Source of the DNA: Brachypterus glaber
Lineage: Eukaryota > Arthropoda > Insecta > Coleoptera > Kateretidae
Assembly: GCA_958510825.1 (NCBI GenBank)
Contig: OY294046.1
Location: 434,001 to 498,000 of the forward strand
Reading direction: 5' to 3'
DNA length: 64,000 bases
The first letter of the stretch is position 1. Each line of letters begins with the position of its first letter. The notes below the pieces were generated by a model. That model saw only the letters and a program-made list of their open reading frames with translations, searched no databases and was not told where the DNA came from. Below, piece after piece: positions 1-11,835 of the stretch. A program made the translations under genes and the position numbers.

Positions 1-154
1 TTCGATATGTATTGAACAAGATCTAGTGAGATGTGGAAGAAATGCTTAGCATTACAAAATATACTCTTTGCACAAAGTTTATTTTAAATAATGTATAAAA
101 GCTGGTTTTTACAAAAAAAATACTTAATTTACAAATACATTACATGTTTGAAAT

Positions 155-535
155 TGGGTATCCTAGGGGTTTTTAGGTTGCTGAAACTAAAACAAATGTA
201 AAAAAAATTAAAATTCAAAACGGCGGATTCAATATGGCGTCAAAATTTTTAAAATTTAAATATTTTTTGCCGAAAATTAGTGATTAAGTATTTTTGAGGT
301 CGCTGAAACCAAATACTATGTTTCAAAATCAAAATGACTGATCCAATATGGCGTCGAAACAGACCAGGCAATATGGCATTTTCTAAATGGTTTCAGCGAC
401 CTCTAAAAATACTTCATCACTAATTTTCGGCAATAAATATTGAATTTTTTAAAAATTTCGATTGGATCCGCCATTTTTAATTTTAAAATTTTAACATCAT
501 ATTCGGTTTCAGCAATCTTAAAAACACTAGTATAT
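155..535. repeat. Long inverted repeat with GGATCCAATATGGCG motif
   Basis: Two 43-nt arms (269-310 and 389-431) are almost perfect reverse complements around a 78-nt loop. Weaker complementarity continues outward to about 155 and 535, so the whole block folds on itself. The arms hold a GCTGAAACC/GGTTTCAGC box and variants of a motif like CAATATGGCG. Similar motif fragments recur near 37700, 38320 and 52270. It is probably a decayed palindromic transposon; no target duplication was identified. Confidence 0.6.
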
Positions 536-658
536 CCATTTTTAAAAATATTGTGTAATTTGTCAAAATTCTTATTAATTTGTTTATTTTAATATGTTTT
601 GGATCAATTATCTCAAAAACGGTTTGTAGTACAACACTTTTAGTTACAACTTATCAGG

Positions 659-875
659 CTATAGTCTGTTTCATCAAGCAAGAGAGTAAATTAAAAATCG
701 CACAGTGAATATTTTCAAAACAGATTTGAATATTGGATATGCGAATATACTACGTAGTTTATTTTATAAAACATAACTATATTCTATACACAAACATATA
801 CTATTCAAACCTGTTGTAAAAATATTTACTGTGCGATTTTTAATTTACTCTCTTGCTTAATGAAACAGGCCATAG
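659..875. mobile_element. MITE with ~70-bp terminal inverted repeats
   Basis: About 217 bp, with terminal inverted repeats beginning CTATAGTCTGTTTCAT on the left and, reversed, CTATGGCCTGTTTCAT on the right. They continue through a block reading AAAATCGCACAGTGAA. TA dinucleotides sit at both junctions, which would fit a Tc1/mariner-type target duplication. There is no coding capacity. The superfamily is inferred. Confidence 0.75.
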
Positions 876-876
876 T

Positions 877-1248
877 AACTAGGCAGATTAGAGTCAGAAT
901 CTATTGACAGAACCCAGACGACACCTTTCCAGCTGTTGGCCTGTGTAATTTGACCTCGGTAAACATTTTCATCTACCAATGTAAGAGACTGTTGGTCCAA
1001 TATTTGGATTTTCTCAAATTTCAATATTAAGTCATCTTCTAGATATGGAGCAACGAAGAGTTTTAAGCAATTGCGTATTTCAAGAAGCTACAAGATTGCT
1101 TAAAGGCCTTGATCGAATACATTCATTACTTATTGGATACTTCCGTACCATGCAAATTTTTCGTACTGAAATATTCGAGGGGTCTATCACTGACTGTATT
1201 CGATGTACAAATTTATCTGCATTAATAATGCAGGCCCTTGCAGTACCT
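877..1248. other. Unassigned AT-rich stretch
   Basis: I see no gene, repeat partner or hairpin here. A short open frame starting at 1045 runs into the TGCATT repeat downstream and is not credible as a gene. Confidence 0.5.
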
Positions 1249-2032
1249 GCATTAAATGGGCATTATCTGCATTCTTTGTAAAGGACGTACATTATTTGTA
1301 TTATTGTGCATTACATGTGCAATACCTGCATTACTCGGCATCACTCTGCATTTTTGCATTATTCTGCATTACTCTGCATTAGTTTGCATTATTCTTGCAT
1401 TATTCTTTATTACTTTGCAATATTCTGTATTATTTAAGTTAGGGTGACAAAGCTTTTGTTGGAGGTAATGACCTTTTAGTCATCAAAAATCTAAAAATAT
1501 GGCGAGGGGTGTTTTTTGTTTTTGGTAAAAACCGCGAGGAACAAAGCTTTTTTTCGTACTAACCCGGGCCCCGATTTTCTCTCGACGTTCCTGTATGTGC
1601 AGCCCCTTGCATTTCTGTTTTCCTCACTCCCAACGCTCGCTCAGGAAACACTCATGCATTAAATGGGCATTATCTGCATTATTTGTAAATGGCGTACATT
1701 ATTTGCATTACTGTGCATTACATGTGCAATATCTGCATTACTCGGTATCACTCTGCATTGTTGCATTATTCTGCATTACTCTGCATTAGTCTGCATTAAT
1801 CTTGCATTATTCTGTATTACTTTGCATTATTCTGCATTATTTAAGTTAGGGTGACAAAGCTTTTGTGATCAAACATCTAAAAATCTGGCGAGGGGTGTAA
1901 AAACCGCGGGGGACAAAGCTTTTTTTCGTACTAACCCGGGTCCCGATTTTCTCTCGACGGTCCTGTATGTGCAGTCCCTTGCATTTCCCTCGCTCCCTAC
2001 GCTCGCTTAGGAAACACTCATGCAGCGGGACT
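1249..2032. repeat. Two-unit tandem repeat (~407 bp) with TGCATT arrays
   Basis: Two diverged direct copies start at about 1250 and 1657, each with ATTAAATGGGCATTATCTGC. Each unit opens with a degenerate 11-12-nt array around TGCATTAYTC, continues through a GTTAGGGTGACAAAGC block and ends in a GGAAACACTCATGC block. Short open frames in both copies simply read the array. A related GACAAAGCTTTTTTT block recurs at 63170-63400. Confidence 0.75.
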
Positions 2033-2814
2033 AAAACAGCCAGTTTAGTCCCTTGGTATATAAATAAATATTGTTTTTCCTTATTTTAGTGAGCGCTTCA
2101 TTTCATATTGACTGTAAATAAATTGTGCGTACACGTTAATCCTTCAATGCACTTATTTAATTTATTTATTTATTAGTTTAATAATACTTATACATAAGTA
2201 TATACTAATTTATTCTCCGTTATTGATCGTATAAACATAAGTGGACATAACACGAGTAAATATTATGCAAATATTTTAATGCGATATTCTGAAACACTAA
2301 AATAATAATTTTTTCCATTACAGCGATTATATACAAGTAACCATATATGGTTAATAATACTATTTATTTATTTATAGTGGATCAGGGTCCTTTTTACGAG
2401 GATATTTTATTCCCAACACTGTTTACTTAGTTAAGTTAATTAAACAAAACACTAGCAACCTTGGAAACAATTAAAAAAAGGGTCCTCACTTCTGAAAAAT
2501 TAAACTAAAAATAATATTAATTAATTTTCTGTTTTGTGAGAATTTTAAATAATTATTTAAAAACGTTTTTGTTTATTATTTTAATAATAAATTAAATCAA
2601 TTTACATTACTTACAGTATTATTGTTTTTTAATGTAGGGTAGCTTCTGTTTTGACTTAAGGGGTTATTTTGCCATGGGGTGCTCAAAATCATGCCAGAGG
2701 GTGCTGAGCACCCCCTAGCATCCCCCAGGTATGGGCCTGTAGTAAGTAGTACTTACGTACTAAGTCAACTAGATAATAAACATTAATCGAGACATAATAA
2801 ACACAGAGCGAAAA
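2033..2814. other. Unassigned AT-rich stretch
   Basis: Mostly low-complexity A/T. The only structure I see is a small GC-richer hairpin near 2676-2716 (GGGTGCT against AGCACCC). No gene is recognised. Confidence 0.5.
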
Positions 2815-3265
2815 ACAACTGCATTTAAAAACTTCGGAGTTTTATTTTTGGGTGTGCCTCAAGGCTCGGTACTTAAACCACTAAAAAATTTTCCTTTTAT
2901 AAGTGACTTAATAACTTGTCATTAATTAAATCTTTGACTGTATCTAAAGAATAATGGTTAACATGTTAAAGAAACAGGTTCAGCAATGAAAAAAATATTA
3001 AGTAGTCAGCGACCTATAAATTCTATTGTAAATACAACACAAAATTCTCGAATAACTTTTGATTCAAAATATTCTTTATATTTTTGAGATATTTGATAAA
3101 GATTAGATAAAAATGTAGTAAAATACTAATTTTGCTGACAATCGGATCCTATCTACAAGAATAATATAAAAGTCGACGTGAAAGTATCTAGGTATCATCT
3201 AATAATCGATATTGAAGCAAAGGTCAAGTTTAAAAAGGTAAATAACTAAAGAACTAATAATATTG
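2815..3265 (+). pseudogene. Decayed non-LTR reverse transcriptase fragment
   Basis: From about 2846 the plus strand reads LGVPQGSVLKPL and then FISDL, a recognisable form of the RT box usually written GVPQGSVLGPLLF..YINDL. The G of LGPL is lost. About 330 bp downstream, KYLGII (near 3185) matches the later KYLGV box of non-LTR RTs but is followed by stops. No continuous frame links the two. It is an old, frameshifted remnant of an RT domain. Confidence 0.6.
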
Positions 3266-3434
3266 AACGCTCGAAGAAAATTAATTATTTTTTTTAACTA
3301 TTACCAATATGTGATGTTTTACTCAATGAAAGTTAAAATCATTAAAGCAATTTATAGAACAAGCCGCGAAGATATGTAATGCCTTATGCTTTCGATTTTT
3401 CAGCCAAATTATTAATTGTAGCTTGAAATTCTCT

Positions 3435-3530
3435 ATAATTTTTATGTATTATGAATTTTGGTACGGTTACAGAGGGCGCTGAAATTCGAGTTGCGCCCTG
3501 TAATCGTACCAAAATACCTTCATAATATGA
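3435..3530. repeat. Short palindromic element
   Basis: About 30-nt arms pair TTTTGGTACGGTTACAGAGG with a downstream reverse complement containing CCTGTAATCGTACCAAAA. The loop is short and the flanks carry ATTATGAA/TTCATAAT. It looks like a minimal foldback MITE. Confidence 0.65.
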
Positions 3531-4292
3531 ATATTATACAACATTTTAAAAGCTACAAGTTTACTCATAACCATCCATCATTCTCCATCCTCCGATAAAT
3601 AAATGGGCTAAAAAATCGAAAAAACCAATTTCATCCCTAACATGGCCATTTTTGAATATAGTTCGACTGTTATTAATATAATAAAAAAATGATACAAACA
3701 ATTTTTTTTGGAAATTTCCTGCTTAACAAAATTGGGAATATGCATTTTTATCGTAAGATATATATTTACCGAGATAACCTCATTCATCCCTAAAATTCAA
3801 GATGGCGGACACACCTTACGCAAATCACCCGGTGACACTAACAGGAGTGTTCCGTTACTATCCACTACTACTCTTTAAAATGTCAGCCCGTGCATTTTTT
3901 ACAATTTACAACGTATTATTTGACTGGACTAAATTCTTACAGCGTAGAAATAAAATTTGGTTGGGTATAGGCTTCCTCAAATTTTTCTTTGGCTCGAATA
4001 ACTTGAGGACGATGAAGAGGCGACTTCAAACTCAATTTTTTTTCGCATCGTGTTATGATACATTCTCTTCATTCATCCCTTTCTTGTGGAATGTTACAAT
4101 GTATTAAATTTAATATCGTCCTATTGTTGTAACTATCGAAAGTCATTTTAAACAAATTAAATTAGAATGACTATGTAGGAGATAGTAAATGTTATATCGA
4201 TATGTGACCTAATAAGTGATGGTTTTCACACCAAACTTTCTTATTATCTATAATAGATCATCTATTGAATCAATACTATTGATTTTATAACA
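3531..4292. other. Unassigned stretch
   Basis: CATTCATCCCT-like words occur three times and there is a GATGGCGGAC motif near 3802. A 101-codon open frame at 3802-4107 has no recognisable domain, lies in simple AT-rich sequence and is probably chance. Confidence 0.4.
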
Positions 4293-5147
4293 TACAGTGC
4301 GTGCATTAATTCTGGAATCACGCGAATAACTTTTTAGTTACAAGTAAAATACAAAAATCCTCAGACAGGTCGATTTATATTTTTAATTCTGCAAATTTTG
4401 GTCTAAAAAAAGTTATCAAAATTGGCACCCCCTTGCACCCTCACCCCCCAACTTTTTTTTTTCAAATAGCAACCTACCCCTTGTGATACATCATTGGAAA
4501 GGTAATTTAATAAGCTTTCCAACAGTGTATGATAAAGCCTAATTTGTTAAAGGGTCTATGAAAAAACGCATGTTTTATTTAAACATTGTTTGTGTGAAAT
4601 ATTACGCATAATATGGTAATTGTTGCCCTATTTCCTACTTGGCACCTTCCTGAGAATCTAAATAAGGTTGTTTTAAACTTATTGTAATATTTTATACCCT
4701 GTTGAAAAATGCAATTTTTTTTCTTTTTATTGACCAATTTTATGTTTACTATTTAATCGATTTTAATCCCGTTTTTTTACTGTCCACTGTCAAAGAGCTG
4801 AAGGACATCAATTTGAACATTTATAGTGAACTAAAGTTATACTTTACATGTCTTTATAATAAATTAAATTGTGCATTTTATCATTAGCCCTTTACCAAAT
4901 TAGGCTTTATTATACACCGTTGGAAAGCTTATTAAATTACCTTTCCAACAAAGTGTCACAAGGGGTAGGTTACTATTTGAAAAAAAAAGTTGGGGGTGAG
5001 GGTGCAAGGGGGTGCAAATTTTAATAACTTTTATTACACCATAATTTGCAAAATTAAAAATAAAAATCGACCTATCCGAGGGTTTTTGTGTTTTACTTGT
5101 AACTAAAAAGTTAATCGGGTGATTCCAGACTTAATGCACGCACTGTA
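4293..5147. mobile_element. Tc1/mariner-like MITE with ~260-bp TIRs
   Basis: The left arm (4293 to about 4560) and right arm (about 4885 to 5147) are long imperfect inverted repeats. Termini read TACAGTGCGTGCATTAA and, on the right, TTAATGCACGCACTGTA. The CAGTG start and TA at each junction fit Tc1/mariner. The arms include a CCCCTTGCACCCTCACCCCC block and its complement. The ~320-bp centre is AT-rich with no transposase. Confidence 0.8.
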
Positions 5148-5284
5148 TATACAAAGTTAAAGTCAGAGGTCAGACTTACTTGTATTCTTTAAATGTCGTG
5201 ATTTATCTGTACAAAACATATCATTTGTTACACGTTAGAACATCAAAGATCCGTTTTTGAAATCATGGTTCATTTTTTTAAACA

Positions 5285-5940
5285 ATAACTGACTCCCAAA
5301 TTTTACTTCCCGTCCAATCTTCGTTATTTTAAAAGATACAAACTTAATTTTTTACATTTACATTTTTTTACATTTTTGTTTAACCTCGTACTATTCTACT
5401 TAATTAAGCATCCCCTAAGTCCCGGACTTGTGTGGCTAGTAGTAGAGAGAACCACCGGCTTTAATTGACTTTCGAACCAATTTATAGGGAGTGTCCGCTT
5501 CACTTACGCCTTTGCCGAATTTCAATTATTAATTAACTGAAAAAGGCAAATCGGCGCCGGTGAGAATCGAACTCACGCTATTTTGGGCAGTAAACTCGCC
5601 AAGTACGACGCGGTAGTCCACTACACCAATCCTTTCAATTAAAAAAAAAACTTATTAAATGGGATCAAAAGTACTTTTAAATGCCACACCAAAAAACACC
5701 CTTTATTAACTCCCCCCTTAGGGTAAATACAAAGTGTAATACACCTTTAAATTCATAATTTACAGTGCTTTCAAAATCACTAAAAAGCTATTTAAAAACA
5801 AAAGTTTGGGGTGGCTCCAAGGGGTTAAGTTAATGAGGGGATGTGTTTGTGTGGGATTTAATATGTTTTTTTTAATTAAGTATTCTATCTTTAAAAATAA
5901 CGGAGATATTGGCCGGGAAGTAAAATGTGAGACACCCGGT
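5285..5940. mobile_element. TIR element disrupted by a SINE
   Basis: A left arm (about 5285-5360, containing ATTTTACTTCCCG) is the imperfect reverse complement of a right arm (about 5873-5940, containing CGGGAAGTAAAATGTGAGAC). The tRNA-derived SINE at 5386-5645 lies between them, so the SINE is the younger insertion. No coding sequence is seen. Confidence 0.6.
5386..5645 (-). mobile_element. tRNA-derived SINE, copy 1
   Basis: On the minus strand the head carries a pol III box A (TGGTGTAGTGG) and box B (GTTCGATTC) in tRNA-like spacing. A body containing TAAACTGGTTCGAAAGT-like sequence follows, then GTGGTTCTCTCTACTACTAG, ending near GTACGAGGTTAAAC. Copies at 17566, 53341 and 54276 share this body. 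The tRNA-like part is the promoter, not a functional tRNA. Confidence 0.85.
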
Positions 5941-6121
5941 ATACCTATAGGTATAAATATTTAGCTGGGTGAGTGCAGTTGAAGTCTTTTAATTAACTTT
6001 TTAAGCGAGGGAGTGTTAAAGACATTTTTTGGTCTATTTGAAGCTTGAGTCTCGCGGTACTCGGCCAGGGACGCCAAATTTGCTCCTTGTCATTATTCAA
6101 AACCGACTCTACAACTATATA

Positions 6122-6870
6122 TACCCGGCGTATTTCCAGTTATAGTCCAGTCTCCAAGTTAATAAAAGGCTTTACCTGGAAATAATTCAGGGAGTTTAGA
6201 TTTTTGGTTTATTGGGTATTTTGCGACATTGAACTGTCATTTTTTTAAGATCGGTGCATCCTAGGACAAAAAACGTTTGATATGAAAATAAAGAGGACCA
6301 AATCTCCAACATTTTTTGTGTCATGTATTTTTTTGTACGACTTATAGCTAATTCACGGCACCGCATCAAACGTTCCACTGTATGGTTTTAGATTTTTCTT
6401 TATGACTTGGTTAAGGTTAAGGTTTTTATATGCTTAATACAATGGTGATTCAATCGAAAATCGGTTTACTCGAGATAATGGGGCACAAATGTGTGAATTA
6501 TTAAAAAAAAATTAATTTTACGTAAATTAAAAAGAAAGTGCCAGATAGATTTTTTTAATTTTCAACCAAAATGTTCCAAGGGGCATGCCTAACCGACGAT
6601 AAAGAACAATTTTGGTTTTTCAAAAAAAAAATAAAAATCTAAAAACGTATAGTGTAACATTTAAGAGATATTTTAAAAATCCGTTTTTTGTGAAAAACCA
6701 GTTGAAAAAATAACAGTTCCAAATCGAGTTCAATGTCGCAAAATTGTTTTTTTATTTGCGGCAATTAACCCTACCCAATAGACCGAAAATCAAAACTCCC
6801 TGAATTATTTCCAGGTAAAGCCACTTTTATTGACCTGAAGACTGGACTACAACTGGAAATATGCCGGGTA
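6122..6870. mobile_element. TIR element (TACCCGGC termini)
   Basis: The left end TACCCGGCGTATTTCCAG matches, reversed, the right end CTGGAAATATGCCGGGTA. Complementarity extends about 130 bp per arm, including TTTACCTGGAAATAATTCAG and an inner TTGCGACATTGAACTG block. The interior is AT-rich. An open frame at 6196-6378 reads the arm and is not a gene. Confidence 0.8.
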
Positions 6871-7423
6871 CTGCTAATGATATATTTGTACTATTTTGGT
6901 AAAATTTAAATATTTTAAATGTTACCAATAATTACAAATTACTTTTTTTTAATTAAAATAAGTACCTATCCATGGTCATGTATCTAATAAATCACAGATT
7001 AAATTAAAAAAATAAAATACAAATGTCAAGTTATGGTATTTACCTAAATTATAAATCTATAAACAATCAATTATGATAAACATTTATAATATATAAAAAT
7101 AATTAATATTATATGTCCATTAATTGCATAATGTGTTATTTATGATTATATCAATTACATTCCTAAATTTTTCTGTTGAAATTCGAAGAAATTTACAGGT
7201 CATATCATTGAAATCTTTCAGCGATTAATTAGTTAATTGACTATAATTAGTATATTGCGTAACGTGTACGAAAAGTGAATTATTTTGCTTGAGCGAATGA
7301 TTGGCATGAGCCGCTATTAAAATTTTAAAAAAAATACCAGTGTTTTAAGGAAAAATAAAAATCTAGCTGCGATTTTGATAATATTCCGGAACTTGGATGC
7401 GTCAACTTTGATAAATTATTTGA
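6871..7423. other. Unassigned, extremely AT-rich
   Basis: Homopolymer-rich A/T with no recognisable gene or repeat. Confidence 0.5.
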
Positions 7424-7990
7424 AACTAGATGAAACGTTGCAAGCACCCTGTCAAAACATCGGCACTATTGCAAATTTCAAACTAGGTGTTTTGTTTGAT
7501 TTTAAATTCTGTATCTTTAAAACATTATATTCTAGCAAAAAACTGTATATAACATTTTTTTATAGGGCTTAAAAAGAGCTCTTATTTAAAATATAATTTT
7601 TTGAAATGGGGTTATAAAATGTGAGATATGCTAAAAAAACCTTTTACTGCTTTAAACGCCAATATCTCGAAAACAATGCGTTTTAGGAAAACGTTGTTTA
7701 TAACATTTTTTGACCAATTTAAAATTATCTTTTATATAAGTGCTAAATTAACCAAATACAATAATAATTGCCTTAATTAAAAACAAAAAACGCTAAAAAT
7801 AGGAGTTTTACCCTATTTTTACCCCCCTACCCCCAATCGTTTACCCCCAAAATCTAATCAGCTCTTCGGAATACGATAAGAAACAATATACAAAAAACCG
7901 CAAGTCGATATATCATGTAGAAATGGAGTTAGAGAGTTTACACCCAGACAGACAGACAGACAGACGGACAAAAATGTTTTTTTACTGATT
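7424..7990 (+). repeat. Repeat family D, copy 1
   Basis: It begins AAACTAGATGAAACGTTGC and continues through AGCACCCTGTCAAAACATCG. Relative to the copies at 11272 and 48395 it lacks a 22-bp block ending CCATCTAGTTT, the one that would close a hairpin with AAACTAGATG. It ends in a GACA-rich stretch near 7946-7972 (GACAGACAGACAGACGGAC). No coding sequence is seen, and the class is unknown. Confidence 0.65.
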
Positions 7991-8265
7991 TCGACTCAGA
8001 ATGGTCTAAAACGTCGAGATTTATAACTCAGAATTAACCAATAAAACGGTGAAAAAGTGGAAAAAAATATATATCCAGATACTTAAAAAATGTAATGAAA
8101 AAAAGTCTAATAAAATGGTAAATATTTGGAAAAAAATCATAATAGCTTTGCTTTTCCACACATGTATGAAATATGCGCATATGAGATATGACACTTTCTT
8201 ACTCTCTTAATCGTGTGAAATTTTTCGTTTTCATAGGTGGTCGTAGGAAATATAATATAGGTAAT

Positions 8266-8681
8266 TTAATAATCAGTACTCGGCGAATTTCCAGTACTCG
8301 CATAGGCGCCGCGTCGACTCTAGCGTTGAGGCGAGGTTTTAAATATTTACATTTTTATTTCTTTTTATCTTGATTTTTTTAATGAATCCATTTAAACGAG
8401 TAAGGTGGAAAAAAAGTTATCGATAAAAAAAATTAAAAACTTTCGTATTCTTAACAGGTAAAAAACGAATGTCGTTTTTTTCTTTGAAAAGCACCGATAT
8501 ATATGCATATGTATAGTCAATATTGTTGTGTGTAACAAATTAGTCGTCAAATGTTTTGATTTAGTGACCCTTATAAACATTTCCCTTATAATTCGGCAAA
8601 ATTATTTCGTAAGCCTATGTTTCTGTTTATTTTCAACGTTGATGAGTCATAACTGAGTTTACGCCGACTAATGTTAATAAT
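8266..8681. mobile_element. hAT-like MITE, copy 1, intact 8-bp TSD
   Basis: The element spans 8274-8673 and is bracketed by a perfect 8-bp duplication TTAATAAT (8266-8273 and 8674-8681). Imperfect terminal inverted repeats start CAGTACTCGGCG and, from the right, CATTAGTCGGCG. About 400 bp, non-coding. The 8-bp duplication and CAGT start suggest hAT, which is an inference. Other copies lie at 14071, 48678 and 63884. Confidence 0.85.
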
Positions 8682-9216
8682 AGTTATTTACTGTGCTTGT
8701 GTCAGTGGCGGACTGGCCAGGTCGGCAGGTCGGCAGCAGATGAAGTGAGAAATATTATAAAAATGTGCCTAGCCACCTTAGGTAGCAATTTAGCACAAAA
8801 AAAAAATCAAAAATACAAAAAATCTAAAATGTGACACCTTTTGTTATCCTTAAACCGGGCGCAGAACGGGCTTCAAGGCTAATGTTTAACATGAAAATTA
8901 CAATAAAAAAATGTGACTCTCGCAGTGTTAATTAGGGACTTACCCCGTGGGAATAAAGGTCTACAAAATAGCAATTAATTTTTGCCTAAGTGGCAATGAA
9001 GAAAATTTTATAAATACGACAAATCTAAATTAATTACTTACAACAATGGACAACATATTTTCTATTTTACTTTATATGGACATGGCAATTTATCAATTTT
9101 ATATGCATTTATCTACCTTGACAGAGAAACGTGCGCCATAAATAAAAAGAAATTGGCGGAAAATTAAACATTATTTATTAAATTTTTAGCTTAATTTTAT
9201 ATATAATATCGTCGGC
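8682..9216. other. Unassigned stretch
   Basis: A short GGTCGGCAGGTCGGCAG duplication occurs near 8721. No gene or other repeat structure is recognised. Confidence 0.45.
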
Positions 9217-9605
9217 TTACAAGTAAAGAGCACTAAGTCCAAAAACATGGTTTTGAGATATTGACAAATTTAACTTTCACTGTTGTTTTTTAATTTTTGT
9301 AATAATTGTTACAAAAATGCACGTTTCGCCAAACAAACACTAAGTCGCTTAGTGCAGAAACATTTGAAATAATCTACAAGTAAAACGCACGAAGTGCACT
9401 AAGTGACTTAGTGCCTATTGCCAGATAACATTTTAATCAAAATCAAATTGGTGCGTTTTGTATAGTGTGTAACTCTCTTGGCAGTCCACCTAGAAGTTAG
9501 TTCGGTTTACCAGTACATAGATCATGAAAAATTAATTACAGTACCATAAAAATCCCATTTTTGCAAAAAAGTGACTTAGTGCCTTTTACTTGTAAGCCGA
9601 CGATA
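9217..9605. mobile_element. MITE with iterated CACTAAGTG palindromes
   Basis: Terminal inverted repeats of 33 nt with two mismatches start TATCGTCGGCTTACAAGTAA. Palindromic CACTAAGT/ACTTAGTG words recur at both termini and twice internally (CACTAAGTCGCTTAGTG and CACTAAGTGACTTAGTG). Non-coding. Iterated subterminal words are often transposase-binding sites; that role is inferred here. Confidence 0.8.
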
Positions 9606-9729
9606 TATACCTATATTATTAACTAAGTGTTTTAAGTAGGGTTGCAATACGTCCGGTTTTATCCGCGACTACCCAGTTTTTTTTTTACTCTAATTAGTAG
9701 CGTAACTTTAAATTACGCTACTAATAAAT

Positions 9730-10050
9730 AATAGTTATTTATGGTACTAGTGGGTAAAGTAATATATTAACCTGCAAGGCGTCAGCCAAGCAGGTTAATT
9801 TTCGAGAGGGCAATATCGGTTTACCCATGAGTGCCATACAAGGTTTTATCCAATAAATAGCTTAGGAATTCATATTTTTATTAAAAATTTTAATGACATT
9901 TACAAGAAAATAATTTGACAAGTGACAGTTGAGTGGGTAAAATAATTAATTATCCACTCAACAAAGTAAAAGCCACGCGGGGGTTATTATTGAGTTTATC
10001 TATTTAAAATAAAGCTGGTAATTGTCTTATTATCTGTATGTATTGGATAA
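9730..10050 (-). mobile_element. HINE-A copy 1 (Helentron-like)
   Basis: On the minus strand it runs from TTATCCAATACATACAG to a 3' terminus ending AAATAACTATT. The internal inverted partner TATTTATTGGATAA lies just before the 3' palindrome. The left arm of the palindrome is partly deleted in this copy. Confidence 0.75.
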
Positions 10051-11271
10051 ATACTATTTTGTGCAGTACTGATAAAATTTAAAAAATCTGTTGTTAGATG
10101 TTCCGTTTTTTATCTTTTACATCATAAAGTAAAAAGCCCTAGCTTATGTTATTAGGTACTTACTGCTATTCAGTAATTTTGCTTCTTCCGGCTCTGTAAC
10201 AAAAAAACAAAAATATTAAAACTTGTAAACTTCGTAAACCCCTGGGGAAATTTGGGCATTCCTGGGAAAATCACATCAGGGGTAATAAGGGTAGTTGTTC
10301 TCCCCCAGAAGTTCGGAAAAAACAAAAATTTCCGAAACATAACAAAAAAAATATTGTATTATCCACATTCAAATTAAAAAAAAAAACTACTCTGGAGTTG
10401 GCAGTGAACAGTGAACAGTGAACAGTGTTCACTAAACACGGTTTACCGGTGAAGCCAAATCATATCAGATGAAATGGTCGCCTGGATATATGTTGTACAC
10501 AGATAACCCATCTAAACAGTATACACTTAAAAGTAGAATTTGAATCCTTTTATTCAACTGAAATAAGAGTCACGACCCTAGCGTAGCGACTGGCCTGCCT
10601 GACGCCTTAAAAGCACAACGACTGATCCCGAGTTCATCCGAGAGTAGGGCAGCACGGCCATAAGAGGATACAAAATTTTACTTTGAAGTGTAAACTACAC
10701 GGATGATCTGTATAAGTTATAAACAGAAACTCTCGATATATAATATCGACGGTCTCTAGTTAACAATAAATTAAATATATTCAATAATTAATAATTAGTT
10801 ATTAATTATAGTTAACAGCCTGTTTTTTGAAAGTCCCAAAATTTGCATGAAATTTGCATTAAATTGTATGCATCATAATATCTAAAATAATTATGCGCTC
10901 TTTTTGATATAATAGACATAGACTAGTAAAAAGCTAACAATAAACCTCGTAACAATGAATTTCCCATAATTTACCTATTTAAATAGATGACTTAATACTA
11001 ATTATAGAAATTCTTCCTTAATTAATAAAGCAGTATTATAAAATATAAGAAGATGCTCTTAAAATACTTTGTCTGGAGTACCGCTTTGTACAGCCAGAGG
11101 ATTATACCATTACGGAATAAATAGTTTGTGTTCCTGTTCTTTAAGTCTAGAGTAAAAGCACCCATTGCAAGAGAGAGAGAGATGCAAACTGTCGACCAAT
11201 CAGATAATTATTCACAAATCTGCATGAGATGTCAAAATTTACACTTTGTGACAACTTTTACTTTAATATTA
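10051..11271. other. Mostly unassigned, with small repeats
   Basis: A 7-nt tandem repeat (CAGTGAA) occurs near 10402-10430. A GC-richer block at about 10560-10670 has no recognisable identity. Sequence at 11161-11270 (around GAGAGATGCA and TTTGTGACAACTT) resembles part of the spacer in the tandem array at 39.4-40.9 kb. No gene is seen. Confidence 0.5.
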
Positions 11272-11835
11272 AACTAGATAAAACGTTGCAAGCACCCTGT
11301 CAAAACATCGGCACTATTGTACACTAGAGCCATCTAGTTTGCAAATTTCAAACTAGGTGTTTTGTTTGATTTTAAATTCTGTATCTTTAACACATTATAT
11401 TCTAGCAAAAAACTATATATAACATTTTTTTAGGGCTTAAGAAGAGCTTTTATTTAAATATAATTTTTTGAAATCGGGTTATAAATATGTGAGATATGCT
11501 AAAAAGACCTTTTACTGCTTTAAACGCCAATATCTCGAAAACAATGAGTTTTAGGAAAACGTTGTTTATAAATTTTTTTGGCCAATTTAAAATCTTTTAT
11601 ATAAGTGCTAAATTAACCAAATACAATAATAATTGCCTTAATTATAAACAAAAAACGCTAAAAATAGGAGTTTACCCTATTTTTGCCCCCTTACCCCCAA
11701 TCGTTTACCCCCAAAATCTAATCAGCTCTTCGGAATACGATAAGAAACAATATGCAAAAAACCGCAAGTCGATATCTCATGTAGAAATGAAGTTAGAGAG
11801 TTTACACAGACATACAGACGGAGACTTTTCGCCGA
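11272..11835 (+). repeat. Repeat family D, copy 2
   Basis: It retains the AAACTAGAT...ATCTAGTTT stem at its start (11272-11342) and matches copy 1 for over 450 bp. A short GACA-rich end lies near 11806. The open frame at 11496-11840 crosses low-complexity repeat sequence and is not conserved with copy 1 as a reading frame. Confidence 0.65.

Noticed and set aside
3802..4107. 101-residue open frame
   Set aside because: Phe-rich translation of AT-rich sequence, no domain or homologous partner in the window.
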